Source: Chlamydiota bacterium
Lineage (GTDB): Bacteria; Chlamydiota; Chlamydiia; Chlamydiales; RGXB01
Reading direction: 5' to 3'
Length of the DNA stretch: 47,421 bases
NCBI GenBank assembly: GCA_010031885.1
Contig: RGYU01000003.1
Coordinates: 1 to 47,421, forward strand
Under the pieces are notes generated by a model. The model was given only the letters and a program-made list of their open reading frames with translations. It searched no databases and had not been told where the DNA came from. Both the position numbers and the translations under genes were made by a program. Below, one piece after another: positions 16,405 through 24,476 of the stretch; positions within the stretch are counted from its first letter, which is position 1, and the number at the start of each line of letters is the position of its first letter.

Positions 16405-16799
16405 TTCATATCCAAAAGTTCGATTTCAAAAACCAAATCTTCACCGGCCAAAAAGTGGTTGGCATCAAGCGTTACACTTTCATCATCCAAATCTTTGACT
16501 ACAACAGGTTGTCCCCGAATTTCTAAAACAACGCCTGGCTCTAGCTCCAAATCTTGCGGAAAAAGTTCCCTTTTGACTCTACCAATAAGGTCCGGATTTT
16601 TTTGTCCATATCCTTCATGCGCGGGTATATCAAAAGATTTTTTCTCACCTATAGCAAGGCTTAAGACCGCTTTTTCGAATCCTTCAATCACCTGATTTTT
16701 TCCGATTTCAAAGGTAAATGGATCTCTTTGAATCGAGGAATCAAACGTCTGGCCGTCCTTTTTTTTTCCTGTGTAGTGCACCGTTGCAATTTTAGACAT
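16401..16799 (-). CDS. FKBP-type peptidyl-prolyl isomerase (SlyD-like)
   Basis: A 132-aa protein from ATG 16799, which has GGGAG just upstream; an in-frame start at 16853 exists but would sit deep inside tsaC and adds non-conserved residues. It opens with KIATVHYTGKKKDGQTFDSS and contains QVIEGFEKAVLSLAIGEKK and a central insert beginning AHEGYGQ, the layout of SlyD-type FKBPs with an IF domain. It lacks the His/Cys-rich metal-binding tail of E. coli SlyD. It catalyses prolyl isomerisation and chaperones folding. Confidence 0.9.
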   Translation of the reverse strand: MSKIATVHYTGKKKDGQTFDSSIQRDPFTFEIGKNQVIEGFEKAVLSLAIGEKKSFDIPAHEGYGQKNPDLIGRVKRELFPQDLELEPGVVLEIRGQPVVVKDLDDESVTLDANHFLAGEDLVFEIELLDMK

Positions 16800-17733
16800 A
16801 TAACTCCCTGTTTTGATGGTATGTTTCTTGAATGGCACGAGATAGCCTCTCATGAATAGTGAGATAAAGCCCAGCAGATGGAAAATTTGTATCTACATAA
16901 GCCAGCTTGATACGATCATGATCTAAAAGCCTTAAAGTCTCAAACAAATGATGCGCAACTTGGGCTGGATGATGGATAGATCCAACTGAATAAAGAGGTT
17001 TATCAACAGGGTAATTTACATCGCAAAATCCCACAATAGCTTCAATTTCATCCGAAAGGACTGTCGTTAATTTGCAAGTTGGTGCGTAGTGGCGATACAT
17101 CTGTCCCGGACACTGAGGCGCCATGAAATCTTGTGTGTTTTCGACAATTTTAAAAAAATCATTTAAATTCTCTATAGGTGTTGCGCCGAGCCTGCCTATT
17201 AAAAAATATCCCTCTTTTTGGATCAAAATTGTCGATTCCAAACCGTGATCAGGTTCCATCCCTTCCACGACAGGCACCATTCCATTATAGTCAAAATCAA
17301 CATGCCATTTGCGCGTAGCAGAGGGGAAACCAGAGCGATTTGCTGAGGGGGCCGCAAGGGGCCCTACTGCTCGGATCAGCTCTAAAAAAACGGGGTGATT
17401 GGGGACCCGAACGGCAAGAGTAGGTAAATTTGCAGTAATTAAGGGATCAATCTCTTTTTTTAAAGGGGCGACTACAGTTAAAGGGCCAGGCCAAAATTTT
17501 TGCAAATTGGGGACAAAAGCGGGAGCAATATCTACATACTCAAGAGCCTGTTCGACAGATGCAAAATGGACGATTAGCGGATTTTTTGGAGGACGGCCTT
17601 TGATTTCAAATATTTTTTTTATTGCATCGGGATAAAAAATAGATGCAGCTAGCCCAAATACTGTTTCGGAAGGGACAGCAACAACATTTTTATCTTTGAG
17701 AAATTGGATAGCTTCTTGGACTGAAACGGTCAT
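16792..17733 (-). CDS. tsaC: Threonylcarbamoyl-AMP synthase (Sua5 long form)
   Basis: A 313-aa protein. Residues 1-190 form a YrdC domain with PSETVFGL, KGRPPKNPLIVH (the KxR/P-type ATP-binding loop) and APSANRSGFPSAT. Residues of about 205-313 form the extra Sua5 domain, so this is the long type. It makes threonylcarbamoyl-AMP from threonine, bicarbonate and ATP, the substrate of TsaD. It is the first gene of the tsaC-FKBP-tsaD operon and overlaps the FKBP gene by 8 bp. Confidence 0.95.
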   Translation of the reverse strand: MTVSVQEAIQFLKDKNVVAVPSETVFGLAASIFYPDAIKKIFEIKGRPPKNPLIVHFASVEQALEYVDIAPAFVPNLQKFWPGPLTVVAPLKKEIDPLITANLPTLAVRVPNHPVFLELIRAVGPLAAPSANRSGFPSATRKWHVDFDYNGMVPVVEGMEPDHGLESTILIQKEGYFLIGRLGATPIENLNDFFKIVENTQDFMAPQCPGQMYRHYAPTCKLTTVLSDEIEAIVGFCDVNYPVDKPLYSVGSIHHPAQVAHHLFETLRLLDHDRIKLAYVDTNFPSAGLYLTIHERLSRAIQETYHQNRELYV

Positions 17734-17920
17734 ATTGGCTGAAATAATACCATAAAATGAAAAAAGGATTAAGGGATTTATCTTAAATTTTTTTATTTAT
17801 TCATCCGGAGGACTTTGAAATCTGACGCCGGTTTTTAAAAAAAATGTAAGGATAAAAGTCTAGATTGCATTTGGATGAACCGCTGATGTAACCTAACCTT
17901 TTGTAAGAGTGGAGGTAGCG

Positions 17921-18967
17921 ATGAAAAAAATATGTTTTCTTTTCGGTTCCAGCTCATTTGAGCACGAAGTTTCTGTGACTTCGTTGCGCTCAGTTTTGAT
18001 GGCTTATGAGACTACAAAATTTGAAATTGCTATTGCTGGCTTAGACAAAAAAAACACCCTGCAGTTTTTTGATAAAGGGGTTTTTTTGAAGAGGTTTTCA
18101 TCCTATGGCAGTTTTGATTTGGCAGATTGTCCTGCTCCGTTTGATGCTTTGAAGCACTTTGATGCGGTTTTTCCGCTAGTTCATGGAGGGTTCGGGGAGG
18201 ATGGTTCTATCCAGGGTCTTTTAAATCTTTTAGCTGTCCCTTTCGTAGGGCCATCTGTGTTGTCTTCTGCGATTTGTTTTGACAAAGATACGGCAAAAAA
18301 ATTGTTAGATCAAAAGGGAATCAAGGTTGTCCCCTGGATCTGCTTAAGCCCCAATGATCAGGTCAATGAAAAAGAGATTGAAGAAAAAATCGGATACCCC
18401 TGTTTTGTAAAACCATCAGCTAGTGGTTCATCTTGTGGTGTGAGCAAGGTGTTACAAAAAAGTGATCTTATGCAGGCAATTCATTTTGCAAGAGGTTTTT
18501 CCAGCAAGGTTTTGATTGAAAAGGCGATTGAGGGGATGGAACTCGAGTGCGCTGTATTGGGTTCTGAAAAACTTATAACATCTAAGGTGGGTCGTATTAT
18601 TCCTAAAAATGCCTTTTATGACTATGAAGCTAAATATGTTCTTCCTGATGGTGCAGAGATTGAGGCGCCTGCAAATATTGACGAGAATTTAGAACAATAT
18701 ATCCAGACAGTCTCAAGGCAGGTGTTCAGGGCATTAGACTGCGAAATGATGGCTCGCATCGATTTTTTTTATGATGGGAATCTTTATCTGAACGAGGTAA
18801 ATACCATACCCGGGTTTACGCCGATCAGCTTATACCCGACACTGCTGGGTTTATCGGGTATCAATTATAATGAGCTTTTGGACAATTTATTTCGTTTGGC
18901 TATAGATCGTTTTGACCGTAAAGCACCTCAAGATTTGCGTCTTCCCATAGCTCAATGTCCCCTTTAA
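17921..18967 (+). CDS. ddl: D-alanine-D-alanine ligase, stand-alone
   Basis: A 348-aa ATP-grasp enzyme. Motifs: GSSSFEHEVSVTSL at the N-terminus, GGFGEDGSIQGLL, FVKPSASGSSCGVSKV, EGMELECAVLG, and the C-terminal RIDFFYDGNLYLNEVNTIPGF with the metal ligands. ATG 17921 is chosen because GGAGG lies at 17911-17915; an in-frame GTG at 17909 lies at the edge of that site. It makes D-Ala-D-Ala for peptidoglycan. In Chlamydiaceae this activity is fused to MurC; here it is free. The 3' end overlaps the convergent rhodanese gene by 68 bp. Confidence 0.96.
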   Translation: MKKICFLFGSSSFEHEVSVTSLRSVLMAYETTKFEIAIAGLDKKNTLQFFDKGVFLKRFSSYGSFDLADCPAPFDALKHFDAVFPLVHGGFGEDGSIQGLLNLLAVPFVGPSVLSSAICFDKDTAKKLLDQKGIKVVPWICLSPNDQVNEKEIEEKIGYPCFVKPSASGSSCGVSKVLQKSDLMQAIHFARGFSSKVLIEKAIEGMELECAVLGSEKLITSKVGRIIPKNAFYDYEAKYVLPDGAEIEAPANIDENLEQYIQTVSRQVFRALDCEMMARIDFFYDGNLYLNEVNTIPGFTPISLYPTLLGLSGINYNELLDNLFRLAIDRFDRKAPQDLRLPIAQCPL

Positions 18968-19229
18968 GCCATAGGACGGATTGTAGACCCTGCTCCTCAA
19001 GAAATTGTGCAGCCCTTTTTGCGCGGAATCCATGTGCACAGTGGACTATTACCTGTTTTTCTCTAGGTATTTTTTGCAATTTATTAGATAAGATATCGAT
19101 AGGAATGTTGATAGAATGTTTGAGTCTTTTATCAAAAAATTCTTCTGGTGAGCGTACATCAAGGATAAAAATAGAAGAATATTGTTCCTTTAGTAGTTGT
19201 TTTAGTTTTTGTAATGAAATAGGTTCCAT
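18900..19229 (-). CDS. Single-domain rhodanese
   Basis: A 109-aa rhodanese fold protein: FILDVRSPEEF (about 20-30), SINIP and the active-site loop VHCAHGFRAKRAAQFL (about 61-76) with the catalytic Cys. A six-residue CAHGFR loop fits sulfurtransferase activity. It has no signal peptide, so it is cytoplasmic. Its 3' end converges on and overlaps ddl by 68 bp, so it is transcribed separately. The sulfur acceptor is unknown. Confidence 0.9.
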   Translation of the reverse strand: MEPISLQKLKQLLKEQYSSIFILDVRSPEEFFDKRLKHSINIPIDILSNKLQKIPREKQVIVHCAHGFRAKRAAQFLEEQGLQSVLWLKGDIELWEDANLEVLYGQNDL

Positions 19230-19239
19230 TATTTCCTGA

Positions 19240-19268
19240 TTGAAATTTTCTCAATCTTAAACTATATT
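19240..19268 (+). promoter_or_regulatory. Promoter of the small exported acidic protein
   Basis: TTGAAA (19240-19245), 17 bases, TATATT (19263-19268), with GGAG at 19296-19299 and ATG at 19307. It is one of the clearest plus-strand promoters in the window and implies strong expression. Confidence 0.75.
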
Positions 19269-19306
19269 TGAGATATTCCCCAACCAAAAGTAATTGGAGT
19301 GATAAT

Positions 19307-19492
19307 ATGAAAATTCGATCAATTCTAGCCGCTGCTTTAGTTTCTCTTCTTTCCATCAATGCCTACGCATCTGATGATGAAGAAAAAAAAGAAGAAGTCG
19401 TTGTTGTTGAGCAAACAAGTGAAGTTTCTCACACAGATGAGCACAACGTAGTTCATGATGACGAGCATCACGAAGACAAAGAACAAAAGTAA
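19307..19492 (+). CDS. Small exported Asp/Glu/His-rich protein
   Basis: A 61-aa precursor from ATG 19307. A clean Sec signal peptide, MKIRSILAAALVSLLSINAYA, is cut after AYA, leaving about 40 residues made almost only of Asp, Glu, Lys, Val and His (SDDEEKKEE..., then HTDEHNVVHDDEHHEDKE). Such a composition is unfolded and could bind divalent metals or act as a charged periplasmic peptide. An in-frame upstream extension to 19268 would begin within the promoter and is rejected. I do not recognise a family. Confidence 0.72.
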   Translation: MKIRSILAAALVSLLSINAYASDDEEKKEEVVVVEQTSEVSHTDEHNVVHDDEHHEDKEQK

Positions 19493-19501
19493 TTGAGTTC
19501 C

Positions 19502-19530
19502 TTGCCGGCGTCATAAATCAACGCCGGTAA
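19502..19530 (+). other. Strong hairpin without a U-tract
   Basis: A ten-pair stem (19502-19511 with 19521-19530, GC-rich core GCCGGCG/CGCCGG) closes a nine-base loop. It lies between the acidic-protein stop and the ftsB-like ATG at 19541. There is no following T-run, so it may be a transcript-stabilising or attenuating structure between the two genes rather than a simple terminator. Confidence 0.7.
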
Positions 19531-19540
19531 GTTGGCGAGA

Positions 19541-19831
19541 ATGGACTTTGTTCTAAAAAAAATACGCCCATGGATTTGGGTTTTCACTCTCATGTTTACC
19601 ATCCATTTTTTTGGAAGTTCCCTTATTCATAAAAGACGTGTGGAATCTTCTGCCTCTTACGCTAAAATTCAACAGCTCAATCTTGCTATTCATCTTGCAA
19701 AACAAAGAAAAGAGGAGTTATCTCGAGAAATAGAAGCTTTTGAAAATCCTCTTTGGTCTTTAGAGGTTATGAAGGAAGAGCTAGGGCTAGTTCGTCAATC
19801 AGAGACGAAGATTGTATTTCAACCCGAATAG
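19541..19831 (+). CDS. FtsB/DivIC-like septum protein
   Basis: A 96-aa protein: a short cytoplasmic N-terminus, one transmembrane helix (about 10-30), a coiled coil (about 42-70) and a C-terminal segment NPLWSLEVMKEELGLVRQSE resembling the DPxxxExxAREELGmvkpgE block of FtsB/DivIC. It would join FtsL and FtsQ in the divisome. ATG 19541 is preferred over TTG 19532. It ends 3 bp before the first CBS-hemolysin gene. Short coiled-coil proteins are easy to mis-assign. Confidence 0.68.
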   Translation: MDFVLKKIRPWIWVFTLMFTIHFFGSSLIHKRRVESSASYAKIQQLNLAIHLAKQRKEELSREIEAFENPLWSLEVMKEELGLVRQSETKIVFQPE

Positions 19832-19834
19832 TGT

Positions 19835-21088
19835 ATGTGGCTTGCATTTTTTATTTCAACTCTTGTGGGGCTAATTTTTTTATCAGGTTTTCTGTCTGGT
19901 TCCGAAACTGCTTTTTTTTCTTTATCCTCTTTGAAAGTAAATCTTTATAAAAGAGATGCCAATCCTAAAAAGAGGATGATAGCTGAACTTTTGAAAGCTC
20001 CTCATCAGCTTCTTGTAAGCTTGCTGATGCTGAATATTGCCGTGAATATTTTAATACAAAACGTGGTTGCAAACGTATTTGAAGACTCGGGCTCATTTTT
20101 CCTTTCAGTGGGTGTCCCTTTGGTTTTAGTCTTACTTTTTGGGGAGATGCTTCCTAAGGCGGTCGCAATCCGTTACAATAAGGAAATAGCTCAAAAGGTT
20201 GTTAAAGTAATCCATTTTTTCAAGTGGGTTTTGACTCCAATTCGTGTTGTCTTAAGCGGAATAGCCTTGTTTGTAAGTAAGGTTCTATTCTGTTTTTTGC
20301 CTCGTGAAAGGGAAATCTCTGTCAAAGAGCTGGAGACTGCGATTAAAAGCTCCAAAGAACTTGGGGTAATAAGCCCCGATGAAATGCACCTGATGCGCGG
20401 ATATTTAGATCTTGATGATCACATTGTCAAAGAGCTCATGCGCACCCGTCACGAGATCATTGCCTATGACGTGCAAGCGCCCATAGAAAACTTGTTAGAA
20501 ACAATGATAAAAAAAGAGTGTTCAAAGTTGCCGGTCTACGATGGTACTTTGGAGAAAATTCTAGGGTTTATCTTTTCAAGAGATCTTTTTTTACACAATC
20601 GTGGATTCAAAAAGGGGCTTGATGTGATCCCCCTTTTAAGAAAGCCATTTTACGTTCCCGAGTCGGTATCTGCACGGCATCTAATGCAGCAGCTACACCA
20701 TCGTAAAGAGGAGATTGCAATCGTTGTCGACGAGTATGGTTCAGTTGCGGGGCTGATCACCCTAGAGGACTTGATGGAGGTTGTCGTCGGACCCATTCAG
20801 GATAAAATTGATCCGCCAAATCAACTTCTTGAATCTTCCGAGAACATCTTAATATCAAACGGACAGTTAGAGATTACTGAAATTGAAAACCGGTTTGAAG
20901 TCGAGTTGCCAAGCCCTTCTAATATGGTGACGATAGGGGGTTGGTTGACTGAGCAACTGGGAGATATTCCCAAGGTAGGAGATCGGTTGATTGTTGAGCC
21001 TTTGTTATTTCACATTTTGGCTGCGGATGAGAAGATGGTACACAAAGTTTACATACGTAAACTGCCAACAAGGGGTGAGGGCGGATGA
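19835..21088 (+). CDS. CNNM/CBS-domain hemolysin-like protein A
   Basis: A 417-aa protein with an N-terminal CNNM membrane domain (helices about 1-22, 60-80, 85-105 and 120-150; FLSGSETAFFSLS and LLFGEMLPKAVAIRYN are typical). Two CBS domains follow (about 200-320; IAIVVDEYGSVAGLITLEDLMEVVVGPI), and a C-terminal CorC/HlyC domain. It is likely a cation-efflux or magnesium-homeostasis protein. The start ATG or GTG lies directly after the ftsB-like stop (start read as GTG/ATG at 19835). The next gene, a paralog, overlaps it by 4 bp. I recall the same tandem pair in Chlamydia. Confidence 0.92.
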   Translation: MWLAFFISTLVGLIFLSGFLSGSETAFFSLSSLKVNLYKRDANPKKRMIAELLKAPHQLLVSLLMLNIAVNILIQNVVANVFEDSGSFFLSVGVPLVLVLLFGEMLPKAVAIRYNKEIAQKVVKVIHFFKWVLTPIRVVLSGIALFVSKVLFCFLPREREISVKELETAIKSSKELGVISPDEMHLMRGYLDLDDHIVKELMRTRHEIIAYDVQAPIENLLETMIKKECSKLPVYDGTLEKILGFIFSRDLFLHNRGFKKGLDVIPLLRKPFYVPESVSARHLMQQLHHRKEEIAIVVDEYGSVAGLITLEDLMEVVVGPIQDKIDPPNQLLESSENILISNGQLEITEIENRFEVELPSPSNMVTIGGWLTEQLGDIPKVGDRLIVEPLLFHILAADEKMVHKVYIRKLPTRGEGG

Positions 21089-22296
21089 ATCTCTTTTTGA
21101 TCTTTACCCTTATCTGCCTTATTTTTCAGGCTTTTTTTGCCATGATGGAGATGGCAATTGTCTCCTTTAATCGGGTGAGATTACAGTATTTTTTGGTCCG
21201 TGGGGGAAAAAAGGCAAAATGGATTAGTAAAATGCTCCTCGATCCGACCCGCCTTTTTGCTACGACCCTTGTAGGGGTCAATACTGCGTTGCAGATTGGT
21301 TCCGAGTGCTCGCGCAGGGCGTACGCTTTTTATGGGCTAGATCCCGATTATGCTCCGATGACCCAAATTATTCTTGTTCTGATCTTTGCTGAACTGGCAC
21401 CCCTATTTGCGGCAAGAAGACATCCCGAATCGGTCGCAATGTTGGGTATTGGTCCCCTCTATTTCCTTTCTACGATGATGAGACCTTTTACCTGGGGTCT
21501 AAGTCAAATTCTTTCTATGATCGATCGAATTTTTAAAAAAGAAAAGGGTCATGCTCCTTTTATCTCCAAGGAGGAATTACAAAAAGCTATCGAATCTTTG
21601 GATGAAAAACATGCTGTGAGTGAACGGGAGGAGTTCAACCACCTGGTGAGCGCCATATTTAGTTTAAAATCAAGAACACCACGAGATTTTATGACCCCAA
21701 TTGACCAGGTCTCTATGCTTTCAACGGGGACAAAGATCAAGGACATAAAACGGCTGATTCGGGATAAAAATATTGAGCATCTTCCCGTGTATTACCATCA
21801 AAGGCATACGATTGTCGGGATCATTAGCACACGAAATCTTTTGAAGGCAAATGATGAGGCAAGATGTGACCTTTACATGCAAGACGCCTGGTTCGTTCCT
21901 GAAGTAGAATCGGTTTTCAAAGTCATTGAGCAATTTAGAAAAAATGGGCAACCTTTGGCTGTTGTTGTCGACTCTACCGGCTTATCCATAGGGGTTGTAC
22001 ATTTGGATGAGATTTTGCAGGCGATGTTTCTATCAGAAAAAGAACTAGGCGCGTTGGGTCATGTGATGATAGACCGATCTTTTGACCCTTTTTCTGAGGT
22101 ATCTAAAGTCAATCAGCAATTTGATTTAGATTTACCAACCGAGTATGGAGACACCTTGATAGAAATGATGGAGGAGGTTTTGAAAAAAAGACCCATTTCC
22201 AATGATTCAATTAGATTAAAAAATCTAGAGATCGTGTTCAAAGAAGGGGATTTCATGGGGGATTCAAGGGTTCACATCCGTACAATCATCCCTTAG
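21085..22296 (+). CDS. CNNM/CBS-domain hemolysin-like protein B
   Basis: A 403-aa paralog of the upstream gene, overlapping it by 4 bp. It keeps the CNNM membrane domain (MMEMAIVSFNRVRLQYF, LIFAELAPLFAARRH) and two CBS repeats (EHLPVYYHQRHTIVGIISTRNLL and LAVVVDSTGLSIGVVHLDEILQ). The usual DEYGGxxGLxTxEDxxE signature is altered to DSTGLSIGVVHLDE, so the acidic cluster is partly lost. The two proteins probably form a heteromeric transporter. Confidence 0.9.
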   Translation: MNLFLIFTLICLIFQAFFAMMEMAIVSFNRVRLQYFLVRGGKKAKWISKMLLDPTRLFATTLVGVNTALQIGSECSRRAYAFYGLDPDYAPMTQIILVLIFAELAPLFAARRHPESVAMLGIGPLYFLSTMMRPFTWGLSQILSMIDRIFKKEKGHAPFISKEELQKAIESLDEKHAVSEREEFNHLVSAIFSLKSRTPRDFMTPIDQVSMLSTGTKIKDIKRLIRDKNIEHLPVYYHQRHTIVGIISTRNLLKANDEARCDLYMQDAWFVPEVESVFKVIEQFRKNGQPLAVVVDSTGLSIGVVHLDEILQAMFLSEKELGALGHVMIDRSFDPFSEVSKVNQQFDLDLPTEYGDTLIEMMEEVLKKRPISNDSIRLKNLEIVFKEGDFMGDSRVHIRTIIP

Positions 22297-22312
22297 CAGA
22301 CTTAATTCTATT

Positions 22313-23416
22313 TTACAAAGTTGTTGCCGAAAGTAAGTCTTGAAGAATTTGGATTACTTTTTCTATTTCTTCTTTTGTATTAAATTTACAAAGAGAAAAG
22401 CGCAGGCTTGAGCGTGCCAGGGTACGGTCTAGTCCCATATTTTGTAAAACACGGGAGGGCTCAATTGAACCACTTGAGCAGGCAGAACCCATCGAGACAC
22501 AAACGCCACACTGATCCAAACGGATCATGAGAGTCTCTGCATCAACATCTAAAAATGCGATATTGAGTGTATTGGAAACTGTAGGACCGTCTCCATTGAT
22601 TTTTCCGATAGTGCAAAGTTGGCAAAGCAACATGTTTTTAAGCTCTTGCATATACGAAAAACTCGACTCATCTATCAGGCTGAGTGCTGTTTGTAAGCCA
22701 ACAATACCGGCCACATTTTCAGTGCCCGCACGTCTATGCATTTCCTGATATCCACCTATTAAGAGAGGAGAGAAGGGGAAGTTGGAGCGCGCAAACATCA
22801 TCCCCATACCCTGTGGGCCATGAAATTTATGTGCTGATAAACAAAAAGCGCTTATCCCTCTGTATACTTTAAAGGGTGCTTTTCCAATATGCGCGGTCGC
22901 ATCGATGATGAGAGGAATCTTTTTGTGATATAAATACTCACTAATCGCTTCAAGATCTAGCATCACACCAGTTTCTGAATAAACACTACTTAGGATGACT
23001 AGATCGGTCGACGGTTGGATGGACTCAATAAGCTGCTCTATTCTGGGCGCTCCCCAAGAATCTACAGGGATCGTATCGACAATTAACCCTTCAGAATTTA
23101 AGGCTTGCAACAGGGCATCAATAGCGTTGTGTTCGATTTTCGTAGAAAGGATTCGTTTGGCTTTTTTGCCTTGTACAAATCCACGAATCAAGGTGGTTAA
23201 TGACTCTGTGCTTGAGGATGTGAAGTAGATCTCTTTAGGCAAGACACCAAAATAGCGGGCAATCCAATCCCTTGACTGTAAAATCTTTTCTTTACCTTTT
23301 TTTCCTTGTTGATGGATTGCGGACGGATTTAACGGGCCAAGCTCATAGATTGAGATCATGGCTTGTAAAACCTTCGGGTCTAAGCGGGTAGTAGCGTTAT
23401 TATCAAGATAAATCAT
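22313..23416 (-). CDS. Cysteine desulfurase (NifS/IscS family)
   Basis: A 367-aa PLP enzyme. It opens IYLDNNATTRLDPKVLQAM, has SAHKFHGPQGMG (about 190-201) with the PLP lysine, RAGTENVAGIVGL, and the flexible catalytic loop MGSACSSGSIEPSRVLQNMG with the active Cys. It releases sulfur from cysteine for Fe-S clusters or thiolation. It converges with the CBS pair with a 16-bp gap and no visible terminator. No iscU/sufU scaffold is nearby. Confidence 0.94.
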   Translation of the reverse strand: MIYLDNNATTRLDPKVLQAMISIYELGPLNPSAIHQQGKKGKEKILQSRDWIARYFGVLPKEIYFTSSSTESLTTLIRGFVQGKKAKRILSTKIEHNAIDALLQALNSEGLIVDTIPVDSWGAPRIEQLIESIQPSTDLVILSSVYSETGVMLDLEAISEYLYHKKIPLIIDATAHIGKAPFKVYRGISAFCLSAHKFHGPQGMGMMFARSNFPFSPLLIGGYQEMHRRAGTENVAGIVGLQTALSLIDESSFSYMQELKNMLLCQLCTIGKINGDGPTVSNTLNIAFLDVDAETLMIRLDQCGVCVSMGSACSSGSIEPSRVLQNMGLDRTLARSSLRFSLCKFNTKEEIEKVIQILQDLLSATTL

Positions 23417-23525
23417 CTACCAAATAGTTTAATCGATTAGGTGAAAAAACTCCAGGGCTCCAGCTTTTTTTCATCGTGTAAAGAAGAGATCTGTTATTCT
23501 AAATCTATTAAAAACTTAAGGTTCA

Positions 23526-24002
23526 ATGTTTAAAATATTTCTTATATTTTTTCCGACTTTGATTTTCGCAGATATCCATGTGGGAAATTCATGCTTTGTG
23601 TTTCTTTGCGATACCTCAAAAGAGGTTGAGAGCCGCCTAATAGAGTTTGAACAAAATATCCAGTTAGCAGAGGGTGTACTTTTAAGGGCGTTTAAAGATC
23701 CTAGATCAAAGTCTATCATCTATTTTGCTGCGTCGAAGGATCTCCTCGATATCAAATTGATTGAAAATCACCCCCTTTTTGTAAAAAAGCATAGCTGCGT
23801 AGAGAGAAGAGAGGAGGGGACAAGGTTTTTATTTCGTTTTGAACCTGATGGCGGGAAGTGTAGAAACTGTAATTGCCTTCTTAGCCCTTTTTCTGTTTTG
23901 GTCGATTTTGATGGATCTAAAACAGCAATTGTTTGTGTTTTCTATCCAAAAGAGAAGGGGGAATCGATCGCGCCTTTGTTAGATTCGATAGCATTAAGAT
24001 GA
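23526..24002 (+). CDS. Exported hypothetical protein, copy 1 of a possible pair
   Basis: A 158-aa protein of unknown function. The N-terminus MFKIFLIFFPTLIFADIHVG is a signal peptide, probably cut after FA. The mature part contains a Cys cluster CRNCNC near residues 113-118 and ends with IVCVFYPKEKGESIAPLLDS. The next gene has the same kind of start and a similar ending (MVIFHEERTKIDFFNLLDH), so the two may be diverged tandem duplicates. Start ATG 23526 with AAGG just upstream. Confidence 0.65.
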   Translation: MFKIFLIFFPTLIFADIHVGNSCFVFLCDTSKEVESRLIEFEQNIQLAEGVLLRAFKDPRSKSIIYFAASKDLLDIKLIENHPLFVKKHSCVERREEGTRFLFRFEPDGGKCRNCNCLLSPFSVLVDFDGSKTAIVCVFYPKEKGESIAPLLDSIALR

Positions 24003-24044
24003 AAATGACTTAACAATTATCAAGAATTTACTTATACTTTTTAA

Positions 24045-24476
24045 ATGAAATTTTTGATTTTTCTGATCTTTCCTCTATTCCTCATGGCCAAAATAGGGGT
24101 GGGAAAATTGGAATTGGAGACCTCTTTTCAGCCCAAACTTGTTTTAAAAAAAGCGAAAGGGGCAGCCTATTCTTTAGATGAGGATGGTTCCTACCTGTTT
24201 TTAAGGGAGCTTGAGGATATTAAGGAGGTAGATGTGGTGCTCGGTAAAATTGAAGCCAATTTATCACCGCTTAAATTTATCGATGTCAAGATGACGACAG
24301 GGCGTCGACTAAAAGTTGGAACTTTTCATGATCCCTTTTTGTACCCTTGGGTTTTAGTTTCAAGGACGCTTCAGTACAAAGGGAAGAAAGTATTAGCGAT
24401 GGTTATTTTTCACGAAGAGAGGACGAAGATCGATTTTTTTAACTTGCTTGATCACTTGACGATTCTATCTGTTTAG
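24045..24476 (+). CDS. Exported hypothetical protein, copy 2 of a possible pair
   Basis: A 143-aa protein of unknown function with signal peptide MKFLIFLIFPLFLMA followed by KIGVGKLELET. It is beta-rich by appearance. It lies 42 bp downstream of the similar exported gene and may share its transcript. Its 3' end overlaps the convergent PP2C phosphatase gene by 38 bp. Confidence 0.65.
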   Translation: MKFLIFLIFPLFLMAKIGVGKLELETSFQPKLVLKKAKGAAYSLDEDGSYLFLRELEDIKEVDVVLGKIEANLSPLKFIDVKMTTGRRLKVGTFHDPFLYPWVLVSRTLQYKGKKVLAMVIFHEERTKIDFFNLLDHLTILSV

